23,439 nucleotides of DNA from contig JBAZOJ010000026.1 in NCBI GenBank assembly GCA_041648755.1, forward strand, positions 1 to 23,439, in the 5' to 3' direction. Shown here piece after piece: positions 1-6,054 of the stretch. The stretch comes from JBAZOJ01 sp041648755 (GTDB taxonomy: Bacteria > Planctomycetota > B143-G9). How positions within the stretch are numbered: the first letter of the stretch is position 1; every line of letters begins with the position of its first letter. The notes under the pieces are model-generated. The model saw nothing but the letters and a program-made list of their open reading frames with translations, was not told the DNA's origin and made no database searches. The position numbers and the translations under genes are program-made.

Positions 1-2
1 AG

Positions 3-557
3 TCGCTCCTCGATGCGAAGCAGACCGCGAAGGCGGGAAAGTGCTTCGTGCTCATCCAAAGGCGACATGCTCTCAACGAGGCAATTGCCATGGCCAACGC
101 CGCGGATGATCTGGCTGCCCTTCAGCACATCTGGAGTGCCTACGAGAAGATGAGAATTCATAACTTGAAGCTGGCTTGGGTGTTGATCGGTGTGCTTGGC
201 GTATTTCTGCTGGCATCCATGCCGTATTTTTCCTGGGCTGACAAGCAGTTCTTCTTGGTTGACCAGAGAGGCATGTACAAGCTGCTGGGCGCCATGGTGT
301 TGGCCGCGGTCGTTGTGACGCTGGTCGTCTTGTACGTGATCCTGTCGGACTCAAAGCCAAAGGACTACAGCAGTGTGAGAGACGAAGTCCTGGAACTTAG
401 AATTGCCGCCATGGATGTACTGCCCGAGAAGTGGGCGCAGGTGGAGAGGATGTTCGGCGGAAGAGACGGAAAGCACCTGAAGAAGATCCTCGAGGAGGAT
501 GATGCCGAACTGGAGACGCTCATGGGCGATGCTGCCCCGGCGCTGAACGAATTGTGA
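3..557 (+). CDS. Two-TM membrane protein of unrecognised family, paralog A (5' end outside window)
   Basis: I do not recognise this family. The frame is open from the first complete codon, and the residues before the first possible GTG (position 48) already align with the two paralogs downstream (SLLDAKQTAKAGKC against the SRDLL...RADR stretch of paralog C). The gene therefore begins upstream of the window, and 48 is not its start. Visible parts are the end of an N-terminal cytoplasmic region, two hydrophobic segments (about 170-235 and 275-345 in base coordinates), and a charged C-terminal domain. That domain has the family pattern D-(S/F)-x-V-(R/H)-x-E, then W-x-(Q/E)-(V/I), then HL, then (E/D)(E/D/K)-(A/E)-L-E-x-L-(M/L)-G. 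Its stop overlaps the GTG start of the next gene, which suggests translational coupling. Existence is well supported; function is unknown. Confidence 0.75.
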   Translation, partial: SLLDAKQTAKAGKCFVLIQRRHALNEAIAMANAADDLAALQHIWSAYEKMRIHNLKLAWVLIGVLGVFLLASMPYFSWADKQFFLVDQRGMYKLLGAMVLAAVVVTLVVLYVILSDSKPKDYSSVRDEVLELRIAAMDVLPEKWAQVERMFGGRDGKHLKKILEEDDAELETLMGDAAPALNEL

Positions 558-1417
558 AGATGCAAGGGCAAGGAATGAAATCCGCAAAGGTCAGGGCAGA
601 CAAGAAGCCTGGTCGTGTCGAGTCCGATGAACCGGACGAGGACCTGCAAGCCAAGCTGAAAGAAAGGTCGCTTAGATACCGTCGTGAGGCCGAAGGCCTG
701 AAGTCCATAGTGGACGCATCTCCCCTCCAAGCTAATGTGCTGGCCCGCCTGCTGTCCGATGCTCTGCTGAATGAGGAAATTATCCCCGACGAATTCACGG
801 ATCCCGTGGATAGGGACCAAATCGCAAAAGCCTCGATCGAGATCGCAGAGATGGCAGCCCGGTCGCGGGATCTCCTTAGCGAAAAGGATGCAGCCCGGGC
901 GGACAAAGGCGTCAGTGCGATTCAGCAGCGGCCATTCCTTGTCGAGGCCATCAACATGGCTCGTGCGAGCGAGCAACTTGCCGCCAAAATGCCACGGTGG
1001 CTTGATTATGAAAAGCCGCGAGCCCGGAATGCAAGACTGACATTGCTGCTCATCTTTTTCCTGGCTGCTTTGCCTTCCGCGTATTATCTTTTCGACATCT
1101 GGCTCGGCGAGCAAGGTCTCGACCAGCAAATGGAGGACGGCCTGTTTCGCCTGGGCACTGCGGCATTTGTGGGGCTGATCGTCATAAGTGCAACAGTGTG
1201 CTATTTCGCGAGGAAGAAACTCCCGCCCGACTTCGACCAGGTGCATGGTGAAATCTTGACGCTGAAACAGCAGGCCCGGGGCAATGATCATTTCATCTGG
1301 GCCGAAATCAGGGACAAGTATCACGGGACTTCCCGCGAGCATCTGCAAAGTGTGCTGGATCAGCAGGATGCGGAGCTTGCCGAACTGATGGGTACCCCGC
1401 CGGATGGTGGTAGATAA
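554..1417 (+). CDS. Two-TM membrane protein of unrecognised family, paralog B
   Basis: This is a 287-residue member of the tandem family with no recognised function. Residues 1-160 form a hydrophilic, charged domain carrying the family motif YRREAEGLKSIVDASPL and then NVLARLL near residues 42-67, followed by SRDLL near 104 and RPFLVEAINMA near 126. Two TM segments follow at about 160-181 and 199-218. The C-terminal charged domain starts KKLPPDFDQVH and ends in a helical HLQSVLDQQDAELAELMG stretch. The N and C domains are probably on the same, cytoplasmic, side. The start is GTG at 554, overlapping the previous TGA; in-frame ATGs at 560 and 578 are alternatives. Its TAA shares an A with the next ATG (TAATG), so translation is probably coupled along the array. 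Confidence 0.8.
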   Translation: MKMQGQGMKSAKVRADKKPGRVESDEPDEDLQAKLKERSLRYRREAEGLKSIVDASPLQANVLARLLSDALLNEEIIPDEFTDPVDRDQIAKASIEIAEMAARSRDLLSEKDAARADKGVSAIQQRPFLVEAINMARASEQLAAKMPRWLDYEKPRARNARLTLLLIFFLAALPSAYYLFDIWLGEQGLDQQMEDGLFRLGTAAFVGLIVISATVCYFARKKLPPDFDQVHGEILTLKQQARGNDHFIWAEIRDKYHGTSREHLQSVLDQQDAELAELMGTPPDGGR

Positions 1418-2334
1418 TGGAACCCACGGACAAGGCGAAGAATCCTCGTCGGCGACGGAGAGCCATGACCACCGCGACGATCCCGTTGCCGATGCTCATC
1501 CGCGCAAACGAGATCAGGATCGAGCGTGCACTGCGGAAGCGCGACGAGTTGGAAAAGGCCCAGATGGCCCGTCAGAGGGAAAGGGTCATGCTGTACAGGG
1601 AGAAGGCAGAAGACCTGGAATCAATCGTGGAGGCTTCTCCCCTGCATGTCAACGTGATTGCGCGGCTGCTGACGGAAGCGATGTCGGACGAGGGAATTTC
1701 GCCTGAACGGTACTCGGATCCACAGGACAGGGCGGATGTTGCCGGGACATCGAAGAGATTCTCCGAGCTGGCAAGTCGTTCCCGGGATCTCCTCGACGGC
1801 GAGGGCAGAACCCGGGCGGACAGGTGCTTCTCCATCGTCAGACAAAGGCCGTTCCTGGTCAAGGCAATCGGCATGGCAAATGCGCGGCTGCGGATGATCG
1901 ATGTAATGCCGAAATGGCACAGCTACCGCGCGATGCGGGCAGGCATCACCAAGCGTACCTGGAGGTTGTTCGTCATCGAGGCCATTGTCGTGATTTTGAC
2001 CAGGATACTGCTGTCGGCTTGCTTTGAATTTCTGACTCCACGACAGGCAGACTCTCTGTTCGCGACTATCGCGGTCTTTATCCTTCCTCTGTGCGGCGCC
2101 TCCATCGTGTTTGCCTACATCCGGGGTCTGAAAAAGCTACCGGCCGATTTCGACAGTGTTCACGAGGAGTTCATGACTCAGGAAGTGCTGGCACAAAGCG
2201 ACAATCCGGCCATCTGGGAAGAGATCAAGCAGAGGTTTGGCGGTACCACGCCAGGCCATCTTCAGGGAGTGCTGGAACGCGAGGACAAGGAGCTGGAGGA
2301 ACTGCTGGGGCCGGGATTCGTGCAACCGGAATAG
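1417..2334 (+). CDS. Two-TM membrane protein of unrecognised family, paralog C
   Basis: This 305-residue paralog of the preceding gene has the same layout. It has an Arg/Lys-rich N-terminus (about residues 8-66), the motif YREKAEDLESIVEASPL at 60-76 followed by NVIARLLTEAM, then SRDLL at 122, and RPFLVKAIGMANA at 144. Two TM segments lie at about 184-204 and 214-234. The C-terminal domain has KKLPADFDSVHEEF and an acidic helix ending ELEELLG. The ATG overlaps the stop of paralog B, so it was almost certainly made by tandem duplication and is co-translated. It has no catalytic motif I can identify; a scaffold or regulatory membrane role is possible but cannot be shown. Confidence 0.8.
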   Translation: MEPTDKAKNPRRRRRAMTTATIPLPMLIRANEIRIERALRKRDELEKAQMARQRERVMLYREKAEDLESIVEASPLHVNVIARLLTEAMSDEGISPERYSDPQDRADVAGTSKRFSELASRSRDLLDGEGRTRADRCFSIVRQRPFLVKAIGMANARLRMIDVMPKWHSYRAMRAGITKRTWRLFVIEAIVVILTRILLSACFEFLTPRQADSLFATIAVFILPLCGASIVFAYIRGLKKLPADFDSVHEEFMTQEVLAQSDNPAIWEEIKQRFGGTTPGHLQGVLEREDKELEELLGPGFVQPE

Positions 2335-2341
2335 GCATACA

Positions 2342-2346
2342 GGAGG
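2342..2346 (+). promoter_or_regulatory. Strong Shine-Dalgarno deciding the DUF805 gene start
   Basis: GGAGG lies 7 nt before the ATG at 2354. This places the start at 2354 rather than at upstream in-frame codons, which would overlap paralog C. Confidence 0.75.
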
Positions 2347-2353
2347 ATCCGCG

Positions 2354-3346
2354 ATGAACTACTACCTCGACCTGTTCAGGAAATACGCCGATTTCGAAGG
2401 AAGGGCCAGCCGAGCCGAGTTCTGGACGGGTGCGCTCGTCAGCTTTTTCATCGAAATCGGCTTTGTGTTTCTGGAGCACCGCCTTGGCCTCTACTCCGAC
2501 GAGTATCGGATAGGGCTGTTCTCCTTTGTGTACGGCGGAGTCGCATTTGTCCCGAGCCTTGCCGTGATCGTACGCAGGCTTCACGACGCCAACCTGAACG
2601 GCCTGCTGATACTTGTCGCACTTTTTCCCATCGTGGGATGGATCGCGCTCCTGATCCTGTTGCTCCTGCCCGGCCAGTCTCGAATGAACCGCTATGGACT
2701 TGTGGTGAAGAAGAAGGTCGCGAGCGAATACGATCAGGCCCGATCCGAGGTAGCGCACCGAAAGATGCTCCGCGAGAAGCGTCTTGCGGCGAAGCTTCCC
2801 ATACCCGAGCCCATCCCTCTCAGCCTGGAGAACTCGATGGCAGCGGAGCTTCACAACTCGGTCGTGTTCTACTGCACGCGCTTCGCCCTGAACGACCCGA
2901 CGCTGAAAAGCCAAAGCGGCGCCTCGCTGCTCACCTCATTTCTGCGCGATCCTGCCTCTGACAGGTCGTTCCTGGCAGATGATGGATTGGGCACTGACAC
3001 CGGCAGTCATGGACCCTTCAGACGAGCCGATGCCGTCCCTGACTGGTTCGAGCCAATGACCACCGTCGAGCTTTTCCGCAGGGCGCTCGGGATTCTCGAT
3101 GGCCCCGTGCTTGGCGCCGGGCTGACTCCGGAGCAGCGGAAGCCGGTCGAAGCATGGCTCCAGTCAGTCGTCAGCAGCGGGGATGAGGTTTTCGAACTCT
3201 CGGTCCACGATGCTCCCGGCCGATCCCAATGGGCTCTGTATCGCGAATTCCTCTGCATCAGGAGCGACCACAGTGCAATTCTGGTGGCCGTTTTCTGCCG
3301 CGAAGCAGAGAGATTCCCCGAGCTCGCTTCTGCAAGTCAACGGTAA
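2354..3346 (+). CDS. DUF805 inner-membrane protein with unusual C-terminal extension
   Basis: The first 115 residues match the DUF805 family: YADFEGRASRAEFW near residues 11-24, the VRRLHDAN motif near 73-80, and LLLPGQSRMNRYG near 103-115. Three to four hydrophobic segments lie at roughly 25-42, 56-73, 83-93 and 94-106. DUF805 proteins are small (about 110-160 residues) membrane proteins of unknown function. This one has 330 residues, so about 215 residues follow the family domain. The extension starts with a charged stretch (VVKKKVASEYDQARSEV) and continues as a soluble-looking region that I do not recognise. The gene lies 19 nt after paralog C and has a strong Shine-Dalgarno site, so it probably belongs to the same operon. 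The DUF805 call is firm; the role is unknown. Confidence 0.82.
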   Translation: MNYYLDLFRKYADFEGRASRAEFWTGALVSFFIEIGFVFLEHRLGLYSDEYRIGLFSFVYGGVAFVPSLAVIVRRLHDANLNGLLILVALFPIVGWIALLILLLLPGQSRMNRYGLVVKKKVASEYDQARSEVAHRKMLREKRLAAKLPIPEPIPLSLENSMAAELHNSVVFYCTRFALNDPTLKSQSGASLLTSFLRDPASDRSFLADDGLGTDTGSHGPFRRADAVPDWFEPMTTVELFRRALGILDGPVLGAGLTPEQRKPVEAWLQSVVSSGDEVFELSVHDAPGRSQWALYREFLCIRSDHSAILVAVFCREAERFPELASASQR

Positions 3347-3436
3347 CGGGGAGGCAGGCAGATTGGCGACGTAAGGGGGTCCATCGCCACGCGTCGGGAT
3401 CAAGCATAGGCATTGGCATTGCCCTGTACCATTGCC

Positions 3437-3464
3437 TTGAGAACAACTGTCAAATGTGGATAAT
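3437..3464 (+). promoter_or_regulatory. Predicted sigma70-type promoter for the Fic gene
   Basis: A -35-like TTGAGA (3437-3442) and a -10-like GATAAT (3459-3464) are separated by 16 bp and end 33 bp before the Fic ATG at 3498. The 3347-3497 gap holds no other gene I can see. The assignment rests on hexamer match and spacing only. Confidence 0.5.
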
Positions 3465-3497
3465 GGTTGCATCTCGCGCCGCGTGGCAGGAGACCGG

Positions 3498-4382
3498 ATG
3501 AGCAAAGTGTCTGATGCCTGGAAGCCCGTCTACTCGATTACCGCGAAGGCGGCCCGGCTCCTGATGGAGATCGAGACTGCCCGCGCCGCGGTAGAGCATA
3601 CCCCTCTGCCACTAACCCTGGAAGCGGAGCTCCGGCGGCAGGCCCGTGTGCGCTCCACTCACTTCTCCACGCGCATCGAGGGCAACCGCCTGACACTGGC
3701 CGAGGCGGAGAAGGTCATCCGGGAGAACAAGACGGAATTCCACGGCCGCGAGCGCGATGTCCGCGAGGTCAGAGACTATTGGAATGCTCTGCTTCGCGTA
3801 GAGGAATGGGCGGAGGCCAGCCGACCACTGAGCGAAGACCTGATCCGCCGACTGCATGCCCTGGTCGAGCACGGTCCCCGTTCCAAGCCCACACCTTATC
3901 GCGATGGCCAGAATGTGATCCGCGATTCCTCCACCGGGGCAATCGTCTATCTGCCACCCGAGGCCGCGGACGTTCCCGGTCTGATGTCAGCGTTTGTGCG
4001 CTGGATCGCGGAGGCGGAAGAGGCTGGCGTGCCGACCCCACTCATCGCGGGGCTCGCGCACTACCAGTTTGTTACCATTCACCCTTACTACGATGGCAAC
4101 GGCAGGACAGCGCGGTTGCTGGCGACTTTCCTTCTGCATCGCGGCGGTTACGGTCTTCACGGCTTTCTTTCAGTTGAGGAACACCATGCACGTGACTTGG
4201 ACGGCTACTATCGCGCGCTGGCCGTTCATCCTCATCACAACTACTACGAAGGTCGTGCCGGGGCCGACCTGACAGCGTGGGTGGAGTACTTCATCGCGAC
4301 CTTGGGCGGTACATTCGAGGCTGTGCGCCAGGAAGCAAAGCGCTTGAGCGCACAAGCGGGGCAGGGCTGCGCGCTAGAGTAG
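3498..4382 (+). CDS. fic: Fic-domain protein, probable class II AMP-transferase
   Basis: Fic enzymes transfer AMP (less often other phosphate-containing groups) to hydroxyl side chains of target proteins. The catalytic loop HPYYDGNGRTAR is complete at residues 195-206, with catalytic His195, the metal-binding acidic Asp199, and the phosphate-binding GNGR. An N-terminal inhibitory-helix motif of the (S/T)xxxE(G/N) type is present as STRIEGN at 57-63. This marks a class II, self-inhibited Fic protein, and it explains why no separate antitoxin is seen. The N-terminal region (residues 10-75) resembles Fic_N. The 294-residue protein ends soon after the Fic core, without the C-terminal winged-helix found in many Fic_N-Fic proteins. 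ATG 3498 is preceded by GGAG with a short spacer and a good promoter. Its target is unknown. Confidence 0.9.
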   Translation: MSKVSDAWKPVYSITAKAARLLMEIETARAAVEHTPLPLTLEAELRRQARVRSTHFSTRIEGNRLTLAEAEKVIRENKTEFHGRERDVREVRDYWNALLRVEEWAEASRPLSEDLIRRLHALVEHGPRSKPTPYRDGQNVIRDSSTGAIVYLPPEAADVPGLMSAFVRWIAEAEEAGVPTPLIAGLAHYQFVTIHPYYDGNGRTARLLATFLLHRGGYGLHGFLSVEEHHARDLDGYYRALAVHPHHNYYEGRAGADLTAWVEYFIATLGGTFEAVRQEAKRLSAQAGQGCALE

Positions 4383-4406
4383 CGTGATGTCTGTTTCTTT
4401 TGCCTT

Positions 4407-4432
4407 ATTCATCATTCATCATTCATCATTCA
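4407..4432 (+). repeat. ATTCATC tandem heptamer array (R1)
   Basis: There are 3.7 exact copies of ATTCATC, preceded by CCTT to give CTTATTCATCATTC. The array lies between the convergent Fic and hydrolase genes, and the TGA stop of the hydrolase (4426-4428) is inside it. Related arrays occur at 5531-5550 (inverted) and 6021-6052. Confidence 0.85.
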
Positions 4433-5427
4433 GTATTGCCCTTGGCCTTTTCCAGTTCCGCCGCGGCCTTCTCCCCCACCGGGTAGCCCGCGAAAACTGC
4501 TGCGAATTCCCCTAATTCCTTCACACCCTTGTCGGGGCTCGTCTTTGCGCGGGTCAGGATTGACTTCAGCTTCTTTTCGCCTATCGCGTCAATCTCCTTT
4601 TTGATTCCGTCCAGCTCTGCCCAGAACCCGTCCTCGCGTGGTTGCTTCTCGATGTCGGCCACTGTCGCAATGGCTTTCTCGACCTTTTGCTTTACTTCCT
4701 TCTTTGCCCGGTCGAGCGCGGCGGGGTAATCGTACCCGCTTTCGACGGCCGAGTACCAGTCGGTCAGCATGGGGAAGTCCATTGCTATGTTGTACGCGTG
4801 GCCCTCGCCCGGCCACATTTTGCGACGGGCGTAACGGCAGCCGAACTTCACAAGGCAGTCGAAATTGCTCTTGGCGGCCTGCATGTACTGGCAGTTCTCG
4901 CCGTTGATAAGATATATTGGCATATTGAGTTTCTTCTTCGCAGCACCGATCGGGCCATTGTCAAGGCATGCACCGCTTACCACCAGCGTGCGGAGACGTT
5001 CGAGATTCGACAGCCCGTACCAGCCCGCAAACAACCCGCCAGCCGAGAACCCGCTGACATTGATTCGCTTGGGGTCGAGCTTATACTTCTTGGTGATATC
5101 CAGGTAGGTCTCTTCTGCGCCCTTCATGCCGGGCTCCCACATATCGCTGGGGCTCTTGGGCGCGACGATGATCCAGTTGAATTTCGCCGCAAACCCTCCG
5201 CCCACGTAGGCCCCGAGCATCTCCTCGCCGGTTCCGCCCCTGCCGTGGAACAACATCAGCAGGCCGGTCTTACCTGCCTCGTAGCCATCAGGTACGTGAC
5301 AGAAGTAATGGATGCCGCTGGGCAGATCAACCTTGAAGGTGCCCTTCTGTGGCTCGTCTTCGGCCCGCAGGGGGGACTGGGACAAGACCAGAACGAACAT
5401 CAGCGCGAGGGGAAGGATGTGGCGCAT
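4426..5427 (-). CDS. Secreted alpha/beta hydrolase (PHB-depolymerase/esterase-like)
   Basis: This is a predicted exported serine hydrolase of 333 residues. Residues 1-22 (MRHILPLALMFVLVLSQSPLRA) form a signal peptide. The oxyanion-hole HGRGG is at 61-65, the nucleophile elbow GFSAGG places Ser128, and His210 in GEGHAYN is the probable catalytic His. The acid is unclear: the usual Asp region reads LINGENCQ, so Glu177 may serve. This order fits the LpqC/PHB-depolymerase-like or feruloyl-esterase-like group. The last 95 residues are a Lys/Glu-rich helical tail not typical of the core fold. ATG 5427 is chosen for the signal peptide and an upstream GGAG with a 5-nt spacer, over an upstream in-frame codon at 5532. 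Substrate is unknown. Confidence 0.82.
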   Translation of the reverse strand: MRHILPLALMFVLVLSQSPLRAEDEPQKGTFKVDLPSGIHYFCHVPDGYEAGKTGLLMLFHGRGGTGEEMLGAYVGGGFAAKFNWIIVAPKSPSDMWEPGMKGAEETYLDITKKYKLDPKRINVSGFSAGGLFAGWYGLSNLERLRTLVVSGACLDNGPIGAAKKKLNMPIYLINGENCQYMQAAKSNFDCLVKFGCRYARRKMWPGEGHAYNIAMDFPMLTDWYSAVESGYDYPAALDRAKKEVKQKVEKAIATVADIEKQPREDGFWAELDGIKKEIDAIGEKKLKSILTRAKTSPDKGVKELGEFAAVFAGYPVGEKAAAELEKAKGNTE

Positions 5428-5530
5428 AACAACTCCGGGGAAGTTACACAATATGGTGACCGTCCGAGCTCCGCTGCTGCCAAGCGGATGGGCACCCTCC
5501 TTCGCCGCGCCTTCGGAGGGCAAGATGAAC

Positions 5531-5550
5531 AATGAAGAATGAAGAATAAG
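5531..5550 (+). repeat. AATGAAG array (R2), inverted relative to R1 and R3
   Basis: Two copies of AATGAAG are followed by AATAAG, the reverse complement of the CTTATTC-leading arrays at 4404 and 6018. It forms the left outer arm of the four-helix-bundle unit. Confidence 0.75.
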
Positions 5551-5560
5551 ACCGGAAGGA
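5549..5560 (+). repeat. Left inner inverted repeat (12 bp)
   Basis: AGACCGGAAGGA here is the exact reverse complement of TCCTTCCGGTCT at 5976-5987. The two flank the four-helix-bundle gene. Confidence 0.8.
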
Positions 5561-5567
5561 CGCGAAA

Positions 5568-5933
5568 TTACGGACGGGCTTCGCGCTGCTTGACGGTCTT
5601 GGCTCCGGAGAAAAGTATAGCAGTCAGTTCGTCCGCCTCTCTCATCAGGTCGGCCAGCAGTTCAGCCTTGACGATGCCTGCTTCCTGCAAAAGCTCCATC
5701 CAGTAGATTGACTCCTCCAGTTCCTGAAGGGCAACTCCGATTTTGCTGATTGGTTCTGCGTCCGACCGGCTTCGCTTTCCCTCATGTACGTGGGCGCCAA
5801 CAGACGTACACGAACGCAGGAGCTGTTTCCCAATGACCTGGGCCTCGGTTGTCTTTGGCAGGGCAGCGTACAGTCTGATGACCCGAAGGGCAAATGCCTT
5901 GGTTCTAACGTGAAGATCCAGTCTCTCGTTCAT
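5568..5933 (-). CDS. Four-helix-bundle protein, S23/23S rRNA intervening-sequence type
   Basis: This 121-residue protein matches the four-helix-bundle S23/IVP family, first known from ORFs in intervening sequences of 23S rRNA and common as lone intergenic genes. Family features are visible: an N-terminal LDLHVRTKAFALRVIRLYAALP helix region, the helix-breaking SCTSVGAHVHEGKRSRS segment with its conserved small residues and Glu-Gly, ISKIGVALQELEESIYWMELL in the third helix, and a final LMREADELTAIL helix. ATG 5933 is preferred because GGGAG lies 8 nt upstream; ATG 5939 would be only 2 nt from it. The molecular role is not known; the Avd accessory protein of diversity-generating retroelements shares the fold, but no reverse transcriptase is present here. 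Confidence 0.85.
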   Translation of the reverse strand: MNERLDLHVRTKAFALRVIRLYAALPKTTEAQVIGKQLLRSCTSVGAHVHEGKRSRSDAEPISKIGVALQELEESIYWMELLQEAGIVKAELLADLMREADELTAILFSGAKTVKQREARP

Positions 5934-5975
5934 TGTCATTTCTCCCTCTGTCCTTCGGATCCCGCCCTGTGTTCA

Positions 5976-5987
5976 TCCTTCCGGTCT
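5976..5987 (+). repeat. Right inner inverted repeat (12 bp)
   Basis: TCCTTCCGGTCT is the exact reverse complement of 5549-5560 and lies just upstream of the four-helix-bundle gene start. Confidence 0.8.
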
Positions 5988-6020
5988 GGCCTCCGCATCG
6001 CATGACCGGCCTCTTCTCTT

Positions 6021-6052
6021 ATTCATCATTGTTCATTCATCATTGTTCATTG
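6021..6052 (+). repeat. ATTCATCATTGTTC tandem array (R3)
   Basis: There are 2.3 copies of a 14-bp unit, ATTCATCATTGTTC, preceded by CTT as in R1. The array ends immediately before the stop of the ABC exporter gene and forms the right outer arm of the four-helix-bundle unit. Confidence 0.85.
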
Positions 6053-6054
6053 TC

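Larger units (their letters stand above)
5525..6052. mobile_element. IVS-like unit: four-helix-bundle gene between inverted repeats
   Basis: The S23/IVP-type gene sits between an inner perfect 12-bp inverted repeat (5549-5560 and 5976-5987) and outer GAATGAA/TTCATTC-type arrays of opposite orientation (5531-5550 and 6021-6052). Rim sequences ATGAACAATGA (5525 onward) and TTGTTCAT at the right are also complementary. The whole could fold as a long stem with the gene in the loop, as in intervening sequences of 23S rRNA that encode this protein family. Mobility is inferred and no target-site duplication was identified. Confidence 0.45.

Noticed and set aside
365..1348. 327-residue minus-strand ORF overlapping paralogs A and B
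   Set aside because: It is antisense to two conserved paralogous genes and has no recognisable domain; a shadow ORF of GC-rich DNA.
3498..4382. Fic-antitoxin pair
   Set aside because: No small antitoxin gene lies upstream; the inhibitory motif is within the Fic protein itself.
4404..4432. CRISPR-like direct repeats
   Set aside because: The units are 7 bp with no spacers and no Cas genes are nearby; simple tandem repeat.
4642..5535. 297-residue plus-strand ORF
   Set aside because: It is antisense to the hydrolase gene, whose signal peptide and catalytic motifs are clear.
5525..6052. Diversity-generating retroelement, because Avd shares the four-helix-bundle fold
   Set aside because: No reverse transcriptase and no template/variable repeat pair are found.
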